Source of the DNA: Bacteroidales bacterium
GTDB taxonomy: Bacteria; Bacteroidota; Bacteroidia; Bacteroidales; Rikenellaceae
DNA: 64,000 bases
Assembly (NCBI GenBank): GCA_910574205.1
Contig: CAJSYJ010000003.1
Coordinates: 248,001-312,000, forward strand
Reading direction: 5' to 3'
The number at the start of each line of letters is the position of its first letter. Positions within the stretch are counted from its first letter, which is position 1. Positions 34,132-43,965 of the stretch are shown here, in pieces. A program made the position numbers and the translations under genes. Under the pieces are notes generated by a model, which saw nothing but the letters and a program-made list of their open reading frames with translations, was not told the origin of the DNA and ran no database searches.

Positions 34132-35370
34132 ATGATAAGATACGAAACAGCCACTCTCGACAACGGCCTTACGGTTGCGGTCAACCGCGACAAATCGTCG
34201 AAGCTCGCGGCCGTCAACATTTTGTACAAGGTCGGAGCACGCAACGAGGATGCCGAACATACGGGGTTCGCCCACCTGTTCGAACATCTGATGTTCCGCG
34301 GCACGAGCAACGTGCCCGACTTCGACGTACCGGTACAAATGGCTTGCGGAGAGAACAACGCCTTTACCAACAACGACTACACCGATTTCTACATAACGCT
34401 GCCACGAGAGAATATCGAGACGGCGATGTGGTTGGAGAGCGACCGCATGCGCAACCTCGACCTCTCGCCCGAGGCGTGCGCCACCGAGAAGTCGGTGGTC
34501 ATCGAGGAGTATAAGCAGCGTTATCTCAACCAGCCATACGGCGACGAGACGATGCTGCTGCGCTCGCTGGCATATAAGGTGCACCCCTACCGTTGGTCGA
34601 CGATAGGCATATCGCCCGACCATATAGCCAGGGCGACGATAGAGGATGTAAGACGCTTCTACGACCGCTACTACCAACCCTCGCAGGCGATACTCTCCAT
34701 GTCGGCCGATATGGAGGAGGAGCGCATGATCGACCTTGCCAGGCAGTGGTTCGGCTCGATACCCGACATGCCGCAGCCACCCCGGAGCATACCGGCCGAG
34801 CCGCAGCAGACGGCGGAGCGGCGTCTTATCGTCGAGCGCGACGTGCCTGCGACCAATATCTCGATAGCGTTCCACATGGGCGACCGCCTCTCGCGCGACT
34901 TCTATCTGGGCGACCTGTCGTCCGATCTGCTCTCGGGCGGCGACTCGTCGCGTCTGGTGGTGCGGCTCGTCAAGGAGCGGAGACTCTTTTCGAGCGTCAA
35001 CGCCTATATTCTCGGCAGTCTCGACGCCGGACTGTTCATCGTCAAGGGGCAGCTTATGCCCTCGACGACCGAGGAGCAGGCCGAGGAGGCGCTGCGCGGC
35101 GAGATCGGCGAGCTGATGCAGGGCACGCTATCCGACTACGAAATGGACAAGGTAAAGAACAAGTTCGAAGCCAACGCTCTTATGGGGGAGATCAACGTCA
35201 TGAACAAGGCCATGAATCTCGGCTATTATGCCATGACGGGCGATATCGATCTGGTCAATCGCGAGATAGAGCTATACCGCTCGGTCACGCGCGACGAGGC
35301 GGCCGAGTTCGCGCGCCGCACCTTCACGCGCGACAACTCCTCGACGCTTATATACAGAGCCCGCAATTAA
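34132..35370 (+). CDS. M16 family zinc peptidase, catalytic subunit
   Basis: A 412-residue M16B peptidase. The inverted zinc motif HxxEH is present in HTGFAHLFEHLMFRG, and the downstream Glu is expected in EEYKQRY. Two-chain M16B enzymes pair such a subunit with a non-catalytic partner, and the gene at 35815 fits that role. ATG 34132 gives a natural start (MIRYETATLDNGLTVAV); a longer frame from 34042 starts with an Arg-rich leader lying over the promoter and is rejected. No signal peptide, so it is probably cytosolic. Confidence 0.9.
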   Translation: MIRYETATLDNGLTVAVNRDKSSKLAAVNILYKVGARNEDAEHTGFAHLFEHLMFRGTSNVPDFDVPVQMACGENNAFTNNDYTDFYITLPRENIETAMWLESDRMRNLDLSPEACATEKSVVIEEYKQRYLNQPYGDETMLLRSLAYKVHPYRWSTIGISPDHIARATIEDVRRFYDRYYQPSQAILSMSADMEEERMIDLARQWFGSIPDMPQPPRSIPAEPQQTAERRLIVERDVPATNISIAFHMGDRLSRDFYLGDLSSDLLSGGDSSRLVVRLVKERRLFSSVNAYILGSLDAGLFIVKGQLMPSTTEEQAEEALRGEIGELMQGTLSDYEMDKVKNKFEANALMGEINVMNKAMNLGYYAMTGDIDLVNREIELYRSVTRDEAAEFARRTFTRDNSSTLIYRARN

Positions 35371-35814
35371 GCCGCAGCACGAAGAGTTGTTATGATGCCA
35401 CGGGCTTGAATCCTGCGTCCGCCGCTTACAAAAGCGGAACGGCCGCCGGACATGCCGAACACTCGGGCAGCGCACATACGCACCCAAGACCGACCGAGTA
35501 AACGCCGCCTGCCCGCAGGCTCGACACGGGACGCGCACGGCACGCGACAGCAAGTCTCCCTCCTCGGAGGGAGATTTAGAGGGAGGGTAAAATGTAAAAC
35601 GGCGCAAGCCGTAGCTGCGGCCGTTCGGGATGCAAGCCTTGCGGGCGGCGTATGCACGCGGCCAAGCATCGAAAAGATTCTCTCGTTCGGCGCAAGCCGT
35701 AGCTACGACCGTCCGGGATGCAAACCATACGGGCAGCGTATGCACGCGGCCAAGCATAGAAAAGGCTCTCGGACAGCGTATACACAGACCAAAGCACAAA
35801 AAAAGATACAACCT
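35371..35814. repeat. Inverted copy of the dispersed repeat family plus 88-bp tandem repeat
   Basis: 35480-35625 is a diverged copy, in opposite orientation, of the unit seen at 33 kb: the CTCCCTCCTCGGAGGGAG hairpin and a GGCGCAAGCC core are recognisable. GGCGCAAGCCGTAGCT starts at 35601 and again at 35689, an 88-bp tandem repeat with a partial third unit up to about 35800. Reading frames that run through here into the next gene are not real. Confidence 0.8.
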
Positions 35815-37116
35815 ATGAAACAACCTCCGTTGATAATCCCCGACAGGGTCGACGTACCTGCCGCCGTCGAGCAGACGCTGGCCAACGGCGTCAAGCTATA
35901 TATGCTCGCCTGCGACGAGTTCGAGGTGGTGAGGATGACATTCGTCTTTCATGCCGGAGTCTCGATGCAGAAAAAACCCTTTACGGCATCGGCCACGGCC
36001 AATCTTTTGGGCGAGGGCACGGTCGCGTTCGACTCGGTCGAGATAGCCGAGCGGCTCGACTATTACGGCTCGTGGTTCGACGTGAACATCGACCGCGACT
36101 ATGTATACGTAACGTTCTGCTCGCTGCGCAAGTTCTTTGCGCAGACGGCCGAAGTGGCCGAGCAGATCATCCTGCACCCCGTATTTCCCGAAAAGGAGGT
36201 CGCGACATACTGCGCCAAGCGCCGCCAGCAGCTCGCCGTCGAACGCCGCAAGGTCGACACCGTCGTACGCGAGGCCTTCGCGAAGGCGCTCTTCGGCGCA
36301 GAGCACCCTTACGGCACAAGCTCCGAGGAGAGATGCTACGACGATATCCGCCGCGACGACCTCGCGGAGCTGTACGCACGGCTCTACACGGCCGACAACT
36401 GCTTCGTCGTATGCAGCGGCCGGCTCGACGAGAGTGTCGTCGAACGCGTCAAGGGCATGGCGCAGGCGCTCCCGGCAATGGGCATACGCGACGAGGCGGC
36501 CTTTCCGCCCCCGTCCACACGTCATCGGGTGCATGTCGGGTTCCCGTCGGCCGTACAGTCGGCCATACGCATAGGCCGCATGCTGTTCGACCGCCGGCAC
36601 CCCGACTTCGTGGGCATGCAGGTCGTAGCCACGGTGCTGGGCGGATATTTCGGCTCGCGCCTGATGCAGAATCTGCGCGGACGCCACGGCTACACCTACG
36701 GCGTCATGGCCGCCATGGTCAACTTCGACCGTGCGGGTTATCTGGCCATAGCTACGCAGGTGGCCTCGGAGCACACGGCCGATGCTCTGCGCGAGATATA
36801 TGCGGAGATAGAGCGGCTGCGCGAGGAGCTCGTTCCGCAGGAGGAGCTGTCGATCGTCAAGAGGATGATGATCGGCGAGATGATGCGCATCCTCGACGGT
36901 CCGTTCGGCGTCGCCGACGTGACGATCGAAAACATACTCTGCGGCATGGACAATTCGGCAACGGCCGAGGCCGTCGACACCATTCTGTCGACCACGCCCG
37001 AGGATATACGCCGTCTTGCAAGGCAGTATCTCGCACGCGAGGATCTCGTGGAGACTGTCGTAGGACAGCCCTTTGCAGAACCCGAAGGATCGGCCGCAGA
37101 GCCCGCCGCACGGTAG
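35815..37116 (+). CDS. M16 family protein, non-catalytic partner subunit
   Basis: A 433-residue M16 fold protein. The zinc motif is missing: the matching region reads FTASATANLLGEGT instead of HxxEH. It keeps the RGRHGYTYGV segment (Arg/Tyr pair) that the partner subunit of two-chain M16B peptidases contributes to substrate binding. It probably forms a heterodimer with the product of 34132-35370. ATG 35815 (MKQPPLIIPDRVD) is the first start after the repeats. Confidence 0.87.
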   Translation: MKQPPLIIPDRVDVPAAVEQTLANGVKLYMLACDEFEVVRMTFVFHAGVSMQKKPFTASATANLLGEGTVAFDSVEIAERLDYYGSWFDVNIDRDYVYVTFCSLRKFFAQTAEVAEQIILHPVFPEKEVATYCAKRRQQLAVERRKVDTVVREAFAKALFGAEHPYGTSSEERCYDDIRRDDLAELYARLYTADNCFVVCSGRLDESVVERVKGMAQALPAMGIRDEAAFPPPSTRHRVHVGFPSAVQSAIRIGRMLFDRRHPDFVGMQVVATVLGGYFGSRLMQNLRGRHGYTYGVMAAMVNFDRAGYLAIATQVASEHTADALREIYAEIERLREELVPQEELSIVKRMMIGEMMRILDGPFGVADVTIENILCGMDNSATAEAVDTILSTTPEDIRRLARQYLAREDLVETVVGQPFAEPEGSAAEPAAR

Positions 37117-37150
37117 GCCGCAGCCCACGGCAGGCGTTGCCGGCAATGAA

Positions 37151-37177
37151 AAGTCCCGCTCCTGAGGAGCGGGACTT
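37151..37177. terminator. Bidirectional hairpin terminator
   Basis: A 13-bp near-perfect palindrome (AAGTCCCGCTCCT / AGGAGCGGGACTT) between the converging M16 partner gene and hpf. It is preceded by AA and followed by TT on the plus strand. Confidence 0.75.
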
Positions 37178-37207
37178 CGCGTCGATCTGCGGTAAAGACC
37201 GCACCCG

Positions 37208-37504
37208 TCAGTTCTCGTATCTGGCCTTGGCCTTCTCGATCTGTCGTTTTACGACATCCATGGCGTTGTCTACGGCCTCCTCGAAGCTGCGTGCACGCTC
37301 CTCGACACGTATGTCGTCGCCCGGCATGTGGATCATGACCACCACCACCTTGTTACCCTTCTCCTGGTCGTGGTCCAGACGGAGCACGACTTCCGCTCCG
37401 CTCGCGCGCTCGGCTACTCGATCCAACCGATCCATTTTCTTCTGAATAAACTCGATCAGACGCTTGTCGGCATCGAATTTCACTGACTGAATCTGTACGT
37501 TCAT
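37208..37504 (-). CDS. hpf: Ribosome hibernation-promoting factor, short form
   Basis: A 98-residue HPF/YfiA protein that binds the small ribosomal subunit and silences ribosomes under stress. The pattern MNVQIQSVKFDADKRLIEFI ... VVVVMIHMPGDDIRVEERARSFEEAVDNAMDVVKRQIEKAKARYEN is typical, with no C-terminal dimerisation domain. It follows the Xer gene on the same strand, an arrangement common in Bacteroidota. Confidence 0.94.
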   Translation of the reverse strand: MNVQIQSVKFDADKRLIEFIQKKMDRLDRVAERASGAEVVLRLDHDQEKGNKVVVVMIHMPGDDIRVEERARSFEEAVDNAMDVVKRQIEKAKARYEN

Positions 37505-37616
37505 AGGCCTTGTGTTTTAGTTAATAAATGGTATCGATCATAACGATCGCAAATACCCTGATGTCTCAAATATCTCTGCGCGGCGAGCGCAGGCGTCGTG
37601 CCCTATTCGGGCATCG

Positions 37617-38522
37617 TCACTCCTTATCGCCTCGCGGGTGTGCTCTCGAATATACCTCCTGCAACTTGACGATGTTGTTGTGGGTATATATCTGCGTCGA
37701 CTCCAACGAACTGTGCCCCATGAGCTCCTGTATCTCCCTCAGGTCGGCGCCTCTGTTCAGCAGATGCGTGGCAAAGGTATGGCGCAACACGTGGGGGCTC
37801 TTCCTGCCCTGTATGCCGACGCGGTCGAGCATCCGTTTGACGATGCGTTGTACGGTACGCATCGACATGCGTTCTCCGCGCTTGGTTAAAATTAACGCTT
37901 TTTCGGAAGATATGCAAATATTTTGCAATAAAATCAACTCGTCGTAGCGTTTGAGCAGCGGCACGACGAGATGATGTATCGGCACTATGCGCTCCTTGGA
38001 GCCCTTGCCGCGGACTTTCAAGGCCGAGAAATCGGCCGACAGATTGCTGCGGTCGGCACCAACAAGCTCGGCCAGACGTATGCCGCACGTGTAGAACAAC
38101 ACCACGATCAGCGCGTCGCGCACGCACTCGAAATCGCCCGATGCGATATCCTCCCGGAGCGCTTGCAGCAGATCCGTCATGCCGCCCTCGGCGACATACG
38201 ACGGCAGTCGTTTGCCGCACTTCAAGGTATTGATATCGGCCGTGATGTCGCGCCCGACGCGCGATGTGCGCAGCAGCCAGCGCCACAGAGCCTTTATCGA
38301 CGACAGCTCGCGGTTGATCGAGGCGGCGCCGAGGCCTCCGTGCTCGGAGCGCATCTCGATCCACTCCTGTATATCTTCGCGCCGCACCTTATCGGGGTCG
38401 AACCCCTCCTCGCTCATGCCGAGCCACGACACGAAACCCTTTATGTCGCGCCGATAGTTGCGCACCGTCAGCGGCGACAGACGGCGTTCGGTCAGTATAT
38501 AATCGTAAAATTCGTTCAGCAT
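37617..38522 (-). CDS. xerC: Xer-type tyrosine recombinase
   Basis: A 301-residue recombinase of the XerC/XerD size and layout. The catalytic residues are in YTCGIRLAELVG (Arg), HVLRHTFATHLL (His-x-x-Arg), LMGHSSLESTQIYTH (His and Tyr). Xer proteins resolve chromosome dimers at dif. Its place next to hpf is the usual core location in Bacteroidota, which argues against a mobile element. ATG 38522 (MLNEFYDYILTERRLS) is the natural start. The XerC versus XerD label is not certain. Confidence 0.88.
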   Translation of the reverse strand: MLNEFYDYILTERRLSPLTVRNYRRDIKGFVSWLGMSEEGFDPDKVRREDIQEWIEMRSEHGGLGAASINRELSSIKALWRWLLRTSRVGRDITADINTLKCGKRLPSYVAEGGMTDLLQALREDIASGDFECVRDALIVVLFYTCGIRLAELVGADRSNLSADFSALKVRGKGSKERIVPIHHLVVPLLKRYDELILLQNICISSEKALILTKRGERMSMRTVQRIVKRMLDRVGIQGRKSPHVLRHTFATHLLNRGADLREIQELMGHSSLESTQIYTHNNIVKLQEVYSRAHPRGDKE

Positions 38523-38550
38523 AACGTCAGTATTGCAATGCGCCTGCCGA

Positions 38551-39606
38551 TCAAAGCTCGATGCAGAGCCGGTAGCAGCGCACAACGCCGTCCGGGGCGC
38601 ATATCCCGACGGCTATCGTCCCCTCGTCGTATCTTACCGATTCGACCGTACCCTGCGGCAGCGGCACCGAGCATCGGCTGTCTATGCGGCCGTCGCCGGT
38701 GATGCGGGCAAGCAGCAAAGCGCCCCGGGCGGCGGCGCATACGCGACCGTCGTCCGAGACATAGACGGGCGCCGGCAGCGTGAGCGAGTCGCCGTCGCTG
38801 TCGGCGATGACGATCCACCGCGCGAGCTCGTCCGTGCAGTCGATGCAGCGCACCCCCTCGCCGAGGCGGGCATCCAGCTGCCGGTATACACGGCCGTTGC
38901 GGCGCAGCAGATAGCTCAACACCATGCCCGCTGGTTCGGCATCGCCGATATCCGAGCAGCACAGCACCGCGGCTGGCATGCCCGTAAGCTCGAATGCCGT
39001 GCGGTCGATGCCGACGAATCTGCGCTCTATCGTCGGCGGTTCGGTCATGTCGGTAACGACGCTGCGTTCTGCCGCGAGCGATGCCGCCGTAAGCTCTACG
39101 CACCGGCCGAAGCGCTCCGCCGCACCGGCGTGGCGGCCGGCATATTTGCCCAGCGCTCGGTTCATGCGCCCGATGCTCTCGTCGCACAAGCCCGAAGCGC
39201 AGACGGCGCCGATGCCTGCGGCGCGGTCGATCATATCGAGCATCGTCGTGTCGCGCTCGAACAGTGAGAGGTAGTAGCCGGGATACGACGTTATCATCGC
39301 AATGTCGTGCTCGGCACCGGCCATGCCCATGCGGCGCAGCTTTTCGTATACGTGTATGTAGAGCGAGGCCCGGTTGCGGTCGCGGCAGGGCGAAGAGACT
39401 ATATCGAGCGCCTCGGCCGCCCGGCTGTCCCCCACCGCCGCTTCGTCGGCTGCCAGAGTGCGCACGACGGCCGGCAGCGACCGTTTCGCGAGCGTGCGCC
39501 GCTGCTTCGACTGCCCGATCTGCGGCCACGGGCGCTGCGCCGCAGCCGGCAGCGACAGCGATACGAGGCAGCAGAGCAGCGATATCGTTCTGAGAGTATG
39601 TTTCAT
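38551..39606 (-). CDS. Secreted protein of unknown function
   Basis: A 351-residue protein with a standard signal peptide (LLCCLVSLSLPAAAQ, cleavage likely after AAAQ). The N-terminal half is helical, the C-terminal half beta-rich with strands such as GRVYRQLDARLGEGV and RVCAAARGALLLARI that look like propeller blades. No family is recognised. It lies 28 bp upstream of the xer gene on the same strand and probably shares its transcript. Confidence 0.65.
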   Translation of the reverse strand: MKHTLRTISLLCCLVSLSLPAAAQRPWPQIGQSKQRRTLAKRSLPAVVRTLAADEAAVGDSRAAEALDIVSSPCRDRNRASLYIHVYEKLRRMGMAGAEHDIAMITSYPGYYLSLFERDTTMLDMIDRAAGIGAVCASGLCDESIGRMNRALGKYAGRHAGAAERFGRCVELTAASLAAERSVVTDMTEPPTIERRFVGIDRTAFELTGMPAAVLCCSDIGDAEPAGMVLSYLLRRNGRVYRQLDARLGEGVRCIDCTDELARWIVIADSDGDSLTLPAPVYVSDDGRVCAAARGALLLARITGDGRIDSRCSVPLPQGTVESVRYDEGTIAVGICAPDGVVRCYRLCIEL

Positions 39607-39772
39607 TTGCCGATGTTTTATCCTCGGCCGCCTGACTGAACGCAGGCGGCCGCCGCTACGAAGATACGGATAAATATGCTAATAAGCCGGAGACGGCGAC
39701 TATTTATCGCGATTTTGTCTGGTCGCGGCGGCGAAAAGTTTCCGAGGGGAGCGGAGATTCTCGAAAATTTTA

Positions 39773-39780
39773 TATCTTTG
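39773..39780 (+). promoter_or_regulatory. -7 element of the GNAT-gcvT operon
   Basis: TATCTTTG, an exact match, 74 nt upstream of the ATG at 39855. The -33 box is weak. Confidence 0.55.
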
Positions 39781-39854
39781 TGTTGATATATTCGCCGGTC
39801 GCTGCGTGCGACGTCTCGCCGGATTACCGACTGTGAAAAAATAAACGGAATAAA

Positions 39855-41069
39855 ATGAACAAACCCAAATACTCTTTGCGCGAGGTTGTACGCGAGGACA
39901 AGCGACTTGTCAGAGAGTTTCTCGATCTTCCCAAAAGCATATACAAGGGCAACCCCAGTTGGGTATGTCCTTTCGACGATTCGATAGAGTCGGTCTTCGA
40001 CCCCTCGCGCAACAAGCTCTTCGCCGACGGCGAAGCTATCCGCTGGGTGGCATACGACAGCAGCGGCCGCGCCGTGGGACGCATCGCGGCTTTCTACGAC
40101 CGCGAGCATGCTTACAGCTACGAGCAGCCCACGGGCGGATGCGGATTCTTCGAGGCTATCGACGACCAGCAGCTGGCCGACATGATGTTCGACGCGGCGC
40201 GCGACTGGCTTGCGCAGCGCGGCATGGAGGCTATGGACGGCCCCGTGAATTTCGGCTCGCGCGATGCGTGGTGGGGCCTTCTGGTCGAGGGATACGAGTT
40301 CCAGCCGCTGTACGAGAATCCCTACAACCCGCCCTACTACAAGGCGCTGTTCGAGAATTACGGATTCCAAAACTACTTCAACCAGAATACATATATCTGG
40401 AAATGTTACGACGACTCGATCAACGACGTGGTATACGACCGTGTCAAACGACTGATGTCGACGCCGGGCTACCGCTTCGAGCCTCTGGGTAAGGGCGATC
40501 TGAAAACGGCGGCCGAAAACATACGCCTCATATATAACAAGGCCTGGGCGCTATTCACGGGCGTTAAGCCCATGTCGGAGCAGCAGGCGCAGGACATGAT
40601 GAAGATGCTGCGCCCGATAGTCGACCGCGACCTCATATATTTCGCATATTTCAACGACGAGCCGATCGCATTCTTCGTCATGGTGCCCGACCTGAACCGC
40701 ATCATAGGCAAGTTCCGCGGCAAGCTCAACCTCATCAACAAGCTGCGTCTGATGTGGGATTTGAAGGTGCGCCGCCGCAGCGACCGCATCTTCGCTATCA
40801 TCTTCGGCGTCACGCCCGAGTTTCAGGGCAAGGGCGTCGAGTCGGGCATGATGAAGTACATGCTCGAAAACTACGTGCGCACCGACCGCAACCACTACCG
40901 GACCATAGAGTTCGCATGGATCGGCGACTTCAACCCCGTCATGAACCGCATGGTCGAGCGTTATATCTGTGCCCGCCGCCACAAGGTGCACACGACATAC
41001 CGCTACCTGTTCGACCGCACCAAGGAGTTCAAGCGCTGCCCGTCGCTGGCGCTCAAACGCAACCGCTAA
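39855..41069 (+). CDS. GNAT-fold acetyltransferase-like protein
   Basis: A 404-residue protein of the uncharacterised long GNAT-like family found across Bacteroidota. The C-terminal half has the acetyltransferase core: [26 protein letters not shown] is the acetyl-CoA binding loop (QGKGV) and helix. The N-terminal half ([31 protein letters not shown]) looks like a second, degenerate GNAT fold. The substrate is unknown. It lies 28 bp before gcvT. Confidence 0.75.
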   Translation: MNKPKYSLREVVREDKRLVREFLDLPKSIYKGNPSWVCPFDDSIESVFDPSRNKLFADGEAIRWVAYDSSGRAVGRIAAFYDREHAYSYEQPTGGCGFFEAIDDQQLADMMFDAARDWLAQRGMEAMDGPVNFGSRDAWWGLLVEGYEFQPLYENPYNPPYYKALFENYGFQNYFNQNTYIWKCYDDSINDVVYDRVKRLMSTPGYRFEPLGKGDLKTAAENIRLIYNKAWALFTGVKPMSEQQAQDMMKMLRPIVDRDLIYFAYFNDEPIAFFVMVPDLNRIIGKFRGKLNLINKLRLMWDLKVRRRSDRIFAIIFGVTPEFQGKGVESGMMKYMLENYVRTDRNHYRTIEFAWIGDFNPVMNRMVERYICARRHKVHTTYRYLFDRTKEFKRCPSLALKRNR

Positions 41070-41097
41070 ACCGCAAAACCTTAAAACCGATCACTAT

Positions 41098-42192
41098 ATG
41101 AAAACAACAGCATTTACCAAGTACCATATCGCCAACGGCGCGAAGATGGCCGAGTTCGCAGGCTACAACATGCCTATCGAATTTACGGGCATCAACGACG
41201 AGCACATGACCGTGCGCGAGAAAGCCGGCGTGTTCGACGTCAGCCACATGGGCGAAATCTGGGTCAAGGGCCCGCGTGCCTGCGAATTTTTGCAGCGCAT
41301 AACCACCAACAACGTCGCCAAGCTCGTCGACGGCAAGGTGCAGTACTCGTGCATGCCCAACGGCAAGGGCGGCATCGTCGACGACGTGCTCGTATACCGC
41401 TTCACGGAGGAGAAGTACATGCTGTGCGTCAACGCTGCCAACGAGGCCAAAGACTGGGAGCATATATGCCGCGAGGGCGAGGCGTTCGGCCTGCGCGCGG
41501 ACGAGGAGTTGGAGAACGGCTCTTCGAAGACCGCCCAGCTGGCCGTGCAGGGACCTCTTGCCATGAAGATCGTACAGCAGATGTGCCCCGAACCGATCGA
41601 GGACATGGAGTACTACACCTTCAAACTTACGAAGGTGGCAGGCTGCGACGTGATACTCTCGACCACGGGCTATACCGGCTCGGGCGGCTGCGAGATATAT
41701 ATGTATAACGAGGATGCCGACCGCATCTGGGAGGCGCTGTGGAAGGCCGGCGAGCCCTACGGCTTGAAGAACATCGGCCTGGGCGCACGCGACACGCTGC
41801 GTCTGGAAAAGGGCTTCTGCCTCTACGGCAACGACATAGACGACACGACATCGCCTATCGAGGCCGGACTGGGCTGGATCACGAAGTTCGCCGCAGACAA
41901 GCCTTTCATCGACCGCGAGCTCATGGAGCGCCAGAAGAAGGAGGGTGTCGAGCGCAAGCTCGTCGGCTTCAAGCTGCTCGACCGCGGCGTGCCCCGCCAC
42001 GAGTACGAGCTGACCGACGGCAAGGGACGCAAGATCGGGCACGTTACCTCGGGCACCATGTCGCCGATGTTGAAAGTCGGCATCGGCATGGGCTACGTCG
42101 AGAGCGCATACGCCGCCGCAGGCACGCCGATAGGAGTTTCGGTACGCGGCCGCGAGCTTCGCGCCGAGGTCGTACCCATCCCGTTCGTATAA
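41098..42192 (+). CDS. gcvT: Aminomethyltransferase (glycine cleavage T protein)
   Basis: A 364-residue folate-dependent enzyme that takes the methylene group from glycine (bound to the H protein) to tetrahydrofolate. Signatures include [37 protein letters not shown]-type loop, [12 protein letters not shown] and the C-terminal [20 protein letters not shown]. The start is ATG 41098 ([11 protein letters not shown]); longer in-frame starts run into the upstream gene. The other gcv genes are not in the window. Confidence 0.95.
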   Translation: MKTTAFTKYHIANGAKMAEFAGYNMPIEFTGINDEHMTVREKAGVFDVSHMGEIWVKGPRACEFLQRITTNNVAKLVDGKVQYSCMPNGKGGIVDDVLVYRFTEEKYMLCVNAANEAKDWEHICREGEAFGLRADEELENGSSKTAQLAVQGPLAMKIVQQMCPEPIEDMEYYTFKLTKVAGCDVILSTTGYTGSGGCEIYMYNEDADRIWEALWKAGEPYGLKNIGLGARDTLRLEKGFCLYGNDIDDTTSPIEAGLGWITKFAADKPFIDRELMERQKKEGVERKLVGFKLLDRGVPRHEYELTDGKGRKIGHVTSGTMSPMLKVGIGMGYVESAYAAAGTPIGVSVRGRELRAEVVPIPFV

Positions 42193-42275
42193 CGATCGCA
42201 GGTGCGACAGAGAATAAATATGTGAATCCGTAAGAAAATTTTCGGATTTCCGTTACGATTTATAATCTTTATTGC

Positions 42276-42283
42276 TATATTTG
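42276..42283 (+). promoter_or_regulatory. -7 element of gdhA
   Basis: TATATTTG, an exact match, 41 nt before the gdhA start. The -33 region (about 42252) is weak. Just upstream, AATCCG...CGGATT (about 42226-42249) forms a small hairpin that may end the gcvT transcript. Confidence 0.6.
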
Positions 42284-42324
42284 TGTAGGCAAACGAAAAC
42301 CTTAAAACTAAAATTTTATAAACT

Positions 42325-43665
42325 ATGAACGTTAAAAACTTAATGGCTGAGCTCGAACGTAAGCATCCGGGCGAAAGCGAGTACTTGCAGGCAGTGCAGG
42401 AGGTATTGGAGTCGATCGAGGAGGTCTACAACCAGCACCCCGAATTCGAGAAGGCCAAGATCGTCGAGCGTATCGTAGAACCCGACCGCATCTTCACGTT
42501 CCGTGTGACGTGGGTAGACGACAAGGGCGAGGTACAGACCAACCTCGGCTACCGCGTACAGTTCAACAGCGCTATCGGTCCCTACAAGGGCGGTTTGCGT
42601 TTCCATAAGGCCGTCAACCCCTCGATGTTGAAGTTCCTCGGTTTCGAGCAGACCTTCAAGAACGCGCTGACGACGCTGCCCATGGGCGGTGCCAAGGGCG
42701 GCTCGGACTTCGATCCGGTAGGCAAGTCAGACGCTGAGATCATGCGTTTCTGCCAGGCTTTCATGACCGAGCTGTGGAACAACATCGGTGTCGACACCGA
42801 CGTTCCGGCAGGCGACGTAGGCGTGGGCGGTCGCGAGATCGGCTTCCTCAACGGTATGTACCAGAAGCTCGCACGCAAGTACCACACCGGCGTTCTTACC
42901 GGTAAGGGCATGACGTGGGGCGGTTCTGTCCTGCGTCCCGAGGCAACGGGCTTCGGTGCTCTCTACTTCGTAGAGCACATGCTCGCCAAGGCCGGCAAGA
43001 GCCTCAAAGGCGCCACTGTCGCCATTTCGGGCTTCGGCAACGTAGCATGGGGTGCCGCAACGAAGGCTACCGAGCTGGGTGCCAAGGTCATCGCGATCTC
43101 TGGTCCCGACGGTGTGATCTACAACCCCAACGGCATGACCCCCGAGAAGATCGATTATATGTTGGAGCTCCGCGCCTCTAACCGCAATATCGTCGCTCCC
43201 TTCGCAGAGCGCTTCGCCGACGCCACCTTTACCCCGGGCAAGAAGGCTTGGTCTGTAAAGTGCGACATCGCTCTGCCCTGCGCATTCCAGAACGAGCTCA
43301 ACGGCGACGACGCCAAGGAGCTGCTGGCTAACGGCACGTGGTGCTGCGCCGAGGTTTCGAACATGGGCTGCACGCCCGAGGCTATCCACGCATTCCAGAG
43401 CGCAGGCGTCCTCTTCGCTCCGGGCAAGGCTGTCAACGCCGGCGGTGTAGCTACCTCAGGCTTGGAGATGACGCAGAACTGCATGCACCTTTCATGGTCG
43501 GGCAAAGAGGTCGACGAGAAGTTGCACTACATCATGCAGAGCATCCACGAGGCTTGCGTCAAGTACGGCGCACAGGCCGACGGCAGCATCAACTACGTGA
43601 AGGGCGCCAATATCGCCGGCTTCATGAAGGTTGCCACTGCCATGTTGGAGCAGGGTATCATCTAA
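42325..43665 (+). CDS. gdhA: NADP-type glutamate dehydrogenase
   Basis: A 446-residue hexameric-type GDH that makes glutamate from 2-oxoglutarate and ammonia. Signatures: GPYKGGLRFH, the catalytic Lys region LPMGGAKGGSDFDP, PAGDVGVGGREIG, and the dinucleotide-binding AISGFGNVAWGAA. Length fits the small bacterial NADP enzyme. Compared with the neighbours it uses noticeably more U-ending codons (GGT, GCT, ATC mix), as expected of a highly expressed Bacteroidota gene. It is transcribed alone and followed by a strong hairpin. Confidence 0.97.
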   Translation: MNVKNLMAELERKHPGESEYLQAVQEVLESIEEVYNQHPEFEKAKIVERIVEPDRIFTFRVTWVDDKGEVQTNLGYRVQFNSAIGPYKGGLRFHKAVNPSMLKFLGFEQTFKNALTTLPMGGAKGGSDFDPVGKSDAEIMRFCQAFMTELWNNIGVDTDVPAGDVGVGGREIGFLNGMYQKLARKYHTGVLTGKGMTWGGSVLRPEATGFGALYFVEHMLAKAGKSLKGATVAISGFGNVAWGAATKATELGAKVIAISGPDGVIYNPNGMTPEKIDYMLELRASNRNIVAPFAERFADATFTPGKKAWSVKCDIALPCAFQNELNGDDAKELLANGTWCCAEVSNMGCTPEAIHAFQSAGVLFAPGKAVNAGGVATSGLEMTQNCMHLSWSGKEVDEKLHYIMQSIHEACVKYGAQADGSINYVKGANIAGFMKVATAMLEQGII

Positions 43666-43702
43666 TTTTATGCTATAAGCGGCATTCTACTGCCGCGCAC
43701 TC

Positions 43703-43751
43703 GATCTCCCGAACGGGACGTACTCAAAGTACTACCCGTCCGGGAGATTTT
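43703..43751 (+). terminator. Terminator of gdhA
   Basis: A long two-part stem: outer ATCTCCCG/CGGGAGAT and inner ACGGGacGTACT/AGTACtacCCGT, followed by TTTT. The inner part recurs twice downstream (see the repeat entry). Confidence 0.8.
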
Positions 43752-43965
43752 CGTTTGCATGATACAATACAGCTTCTAACAAAAAATTAATTTTTTCATG
43801 AAAAGGCGCCATTTCCTGCGCCTCGCTCAAACCAGCCAATGGGACGTACGTCAGTACTACCCAGACGAAACAAAATGTGGGGGGGGGAACTGCGCTATTA
43901 GCATTACCTCAATCATCGGGGCAAACGGGACGTACGCCAAATATTACCCGTCTGCCCCGGTTTCA
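43712..43965 (+). repeat. Three copies of a GGGACGTAC...TACCC hairpin
   Basis: GGGACGTAC followed by 5-10 nt and a near-complement ending TACCC occurs at about 43715-43737, 43839-43861 and 43931-43955. Copies 1 and 3 have additional outer stems of unrelated sequence (CTCCCG/CGGGAG and CGGGGCA/TGCCCCG). The spacing is irregular. Confidence 0.6.

Noticed and set aside
37617..38522. Xer recombinase as the integrase of a second island
   Set aside because: It lies next to hpf in a conserved core arrangement, has flanking host-like composition, and no direct repeats were seen around it.
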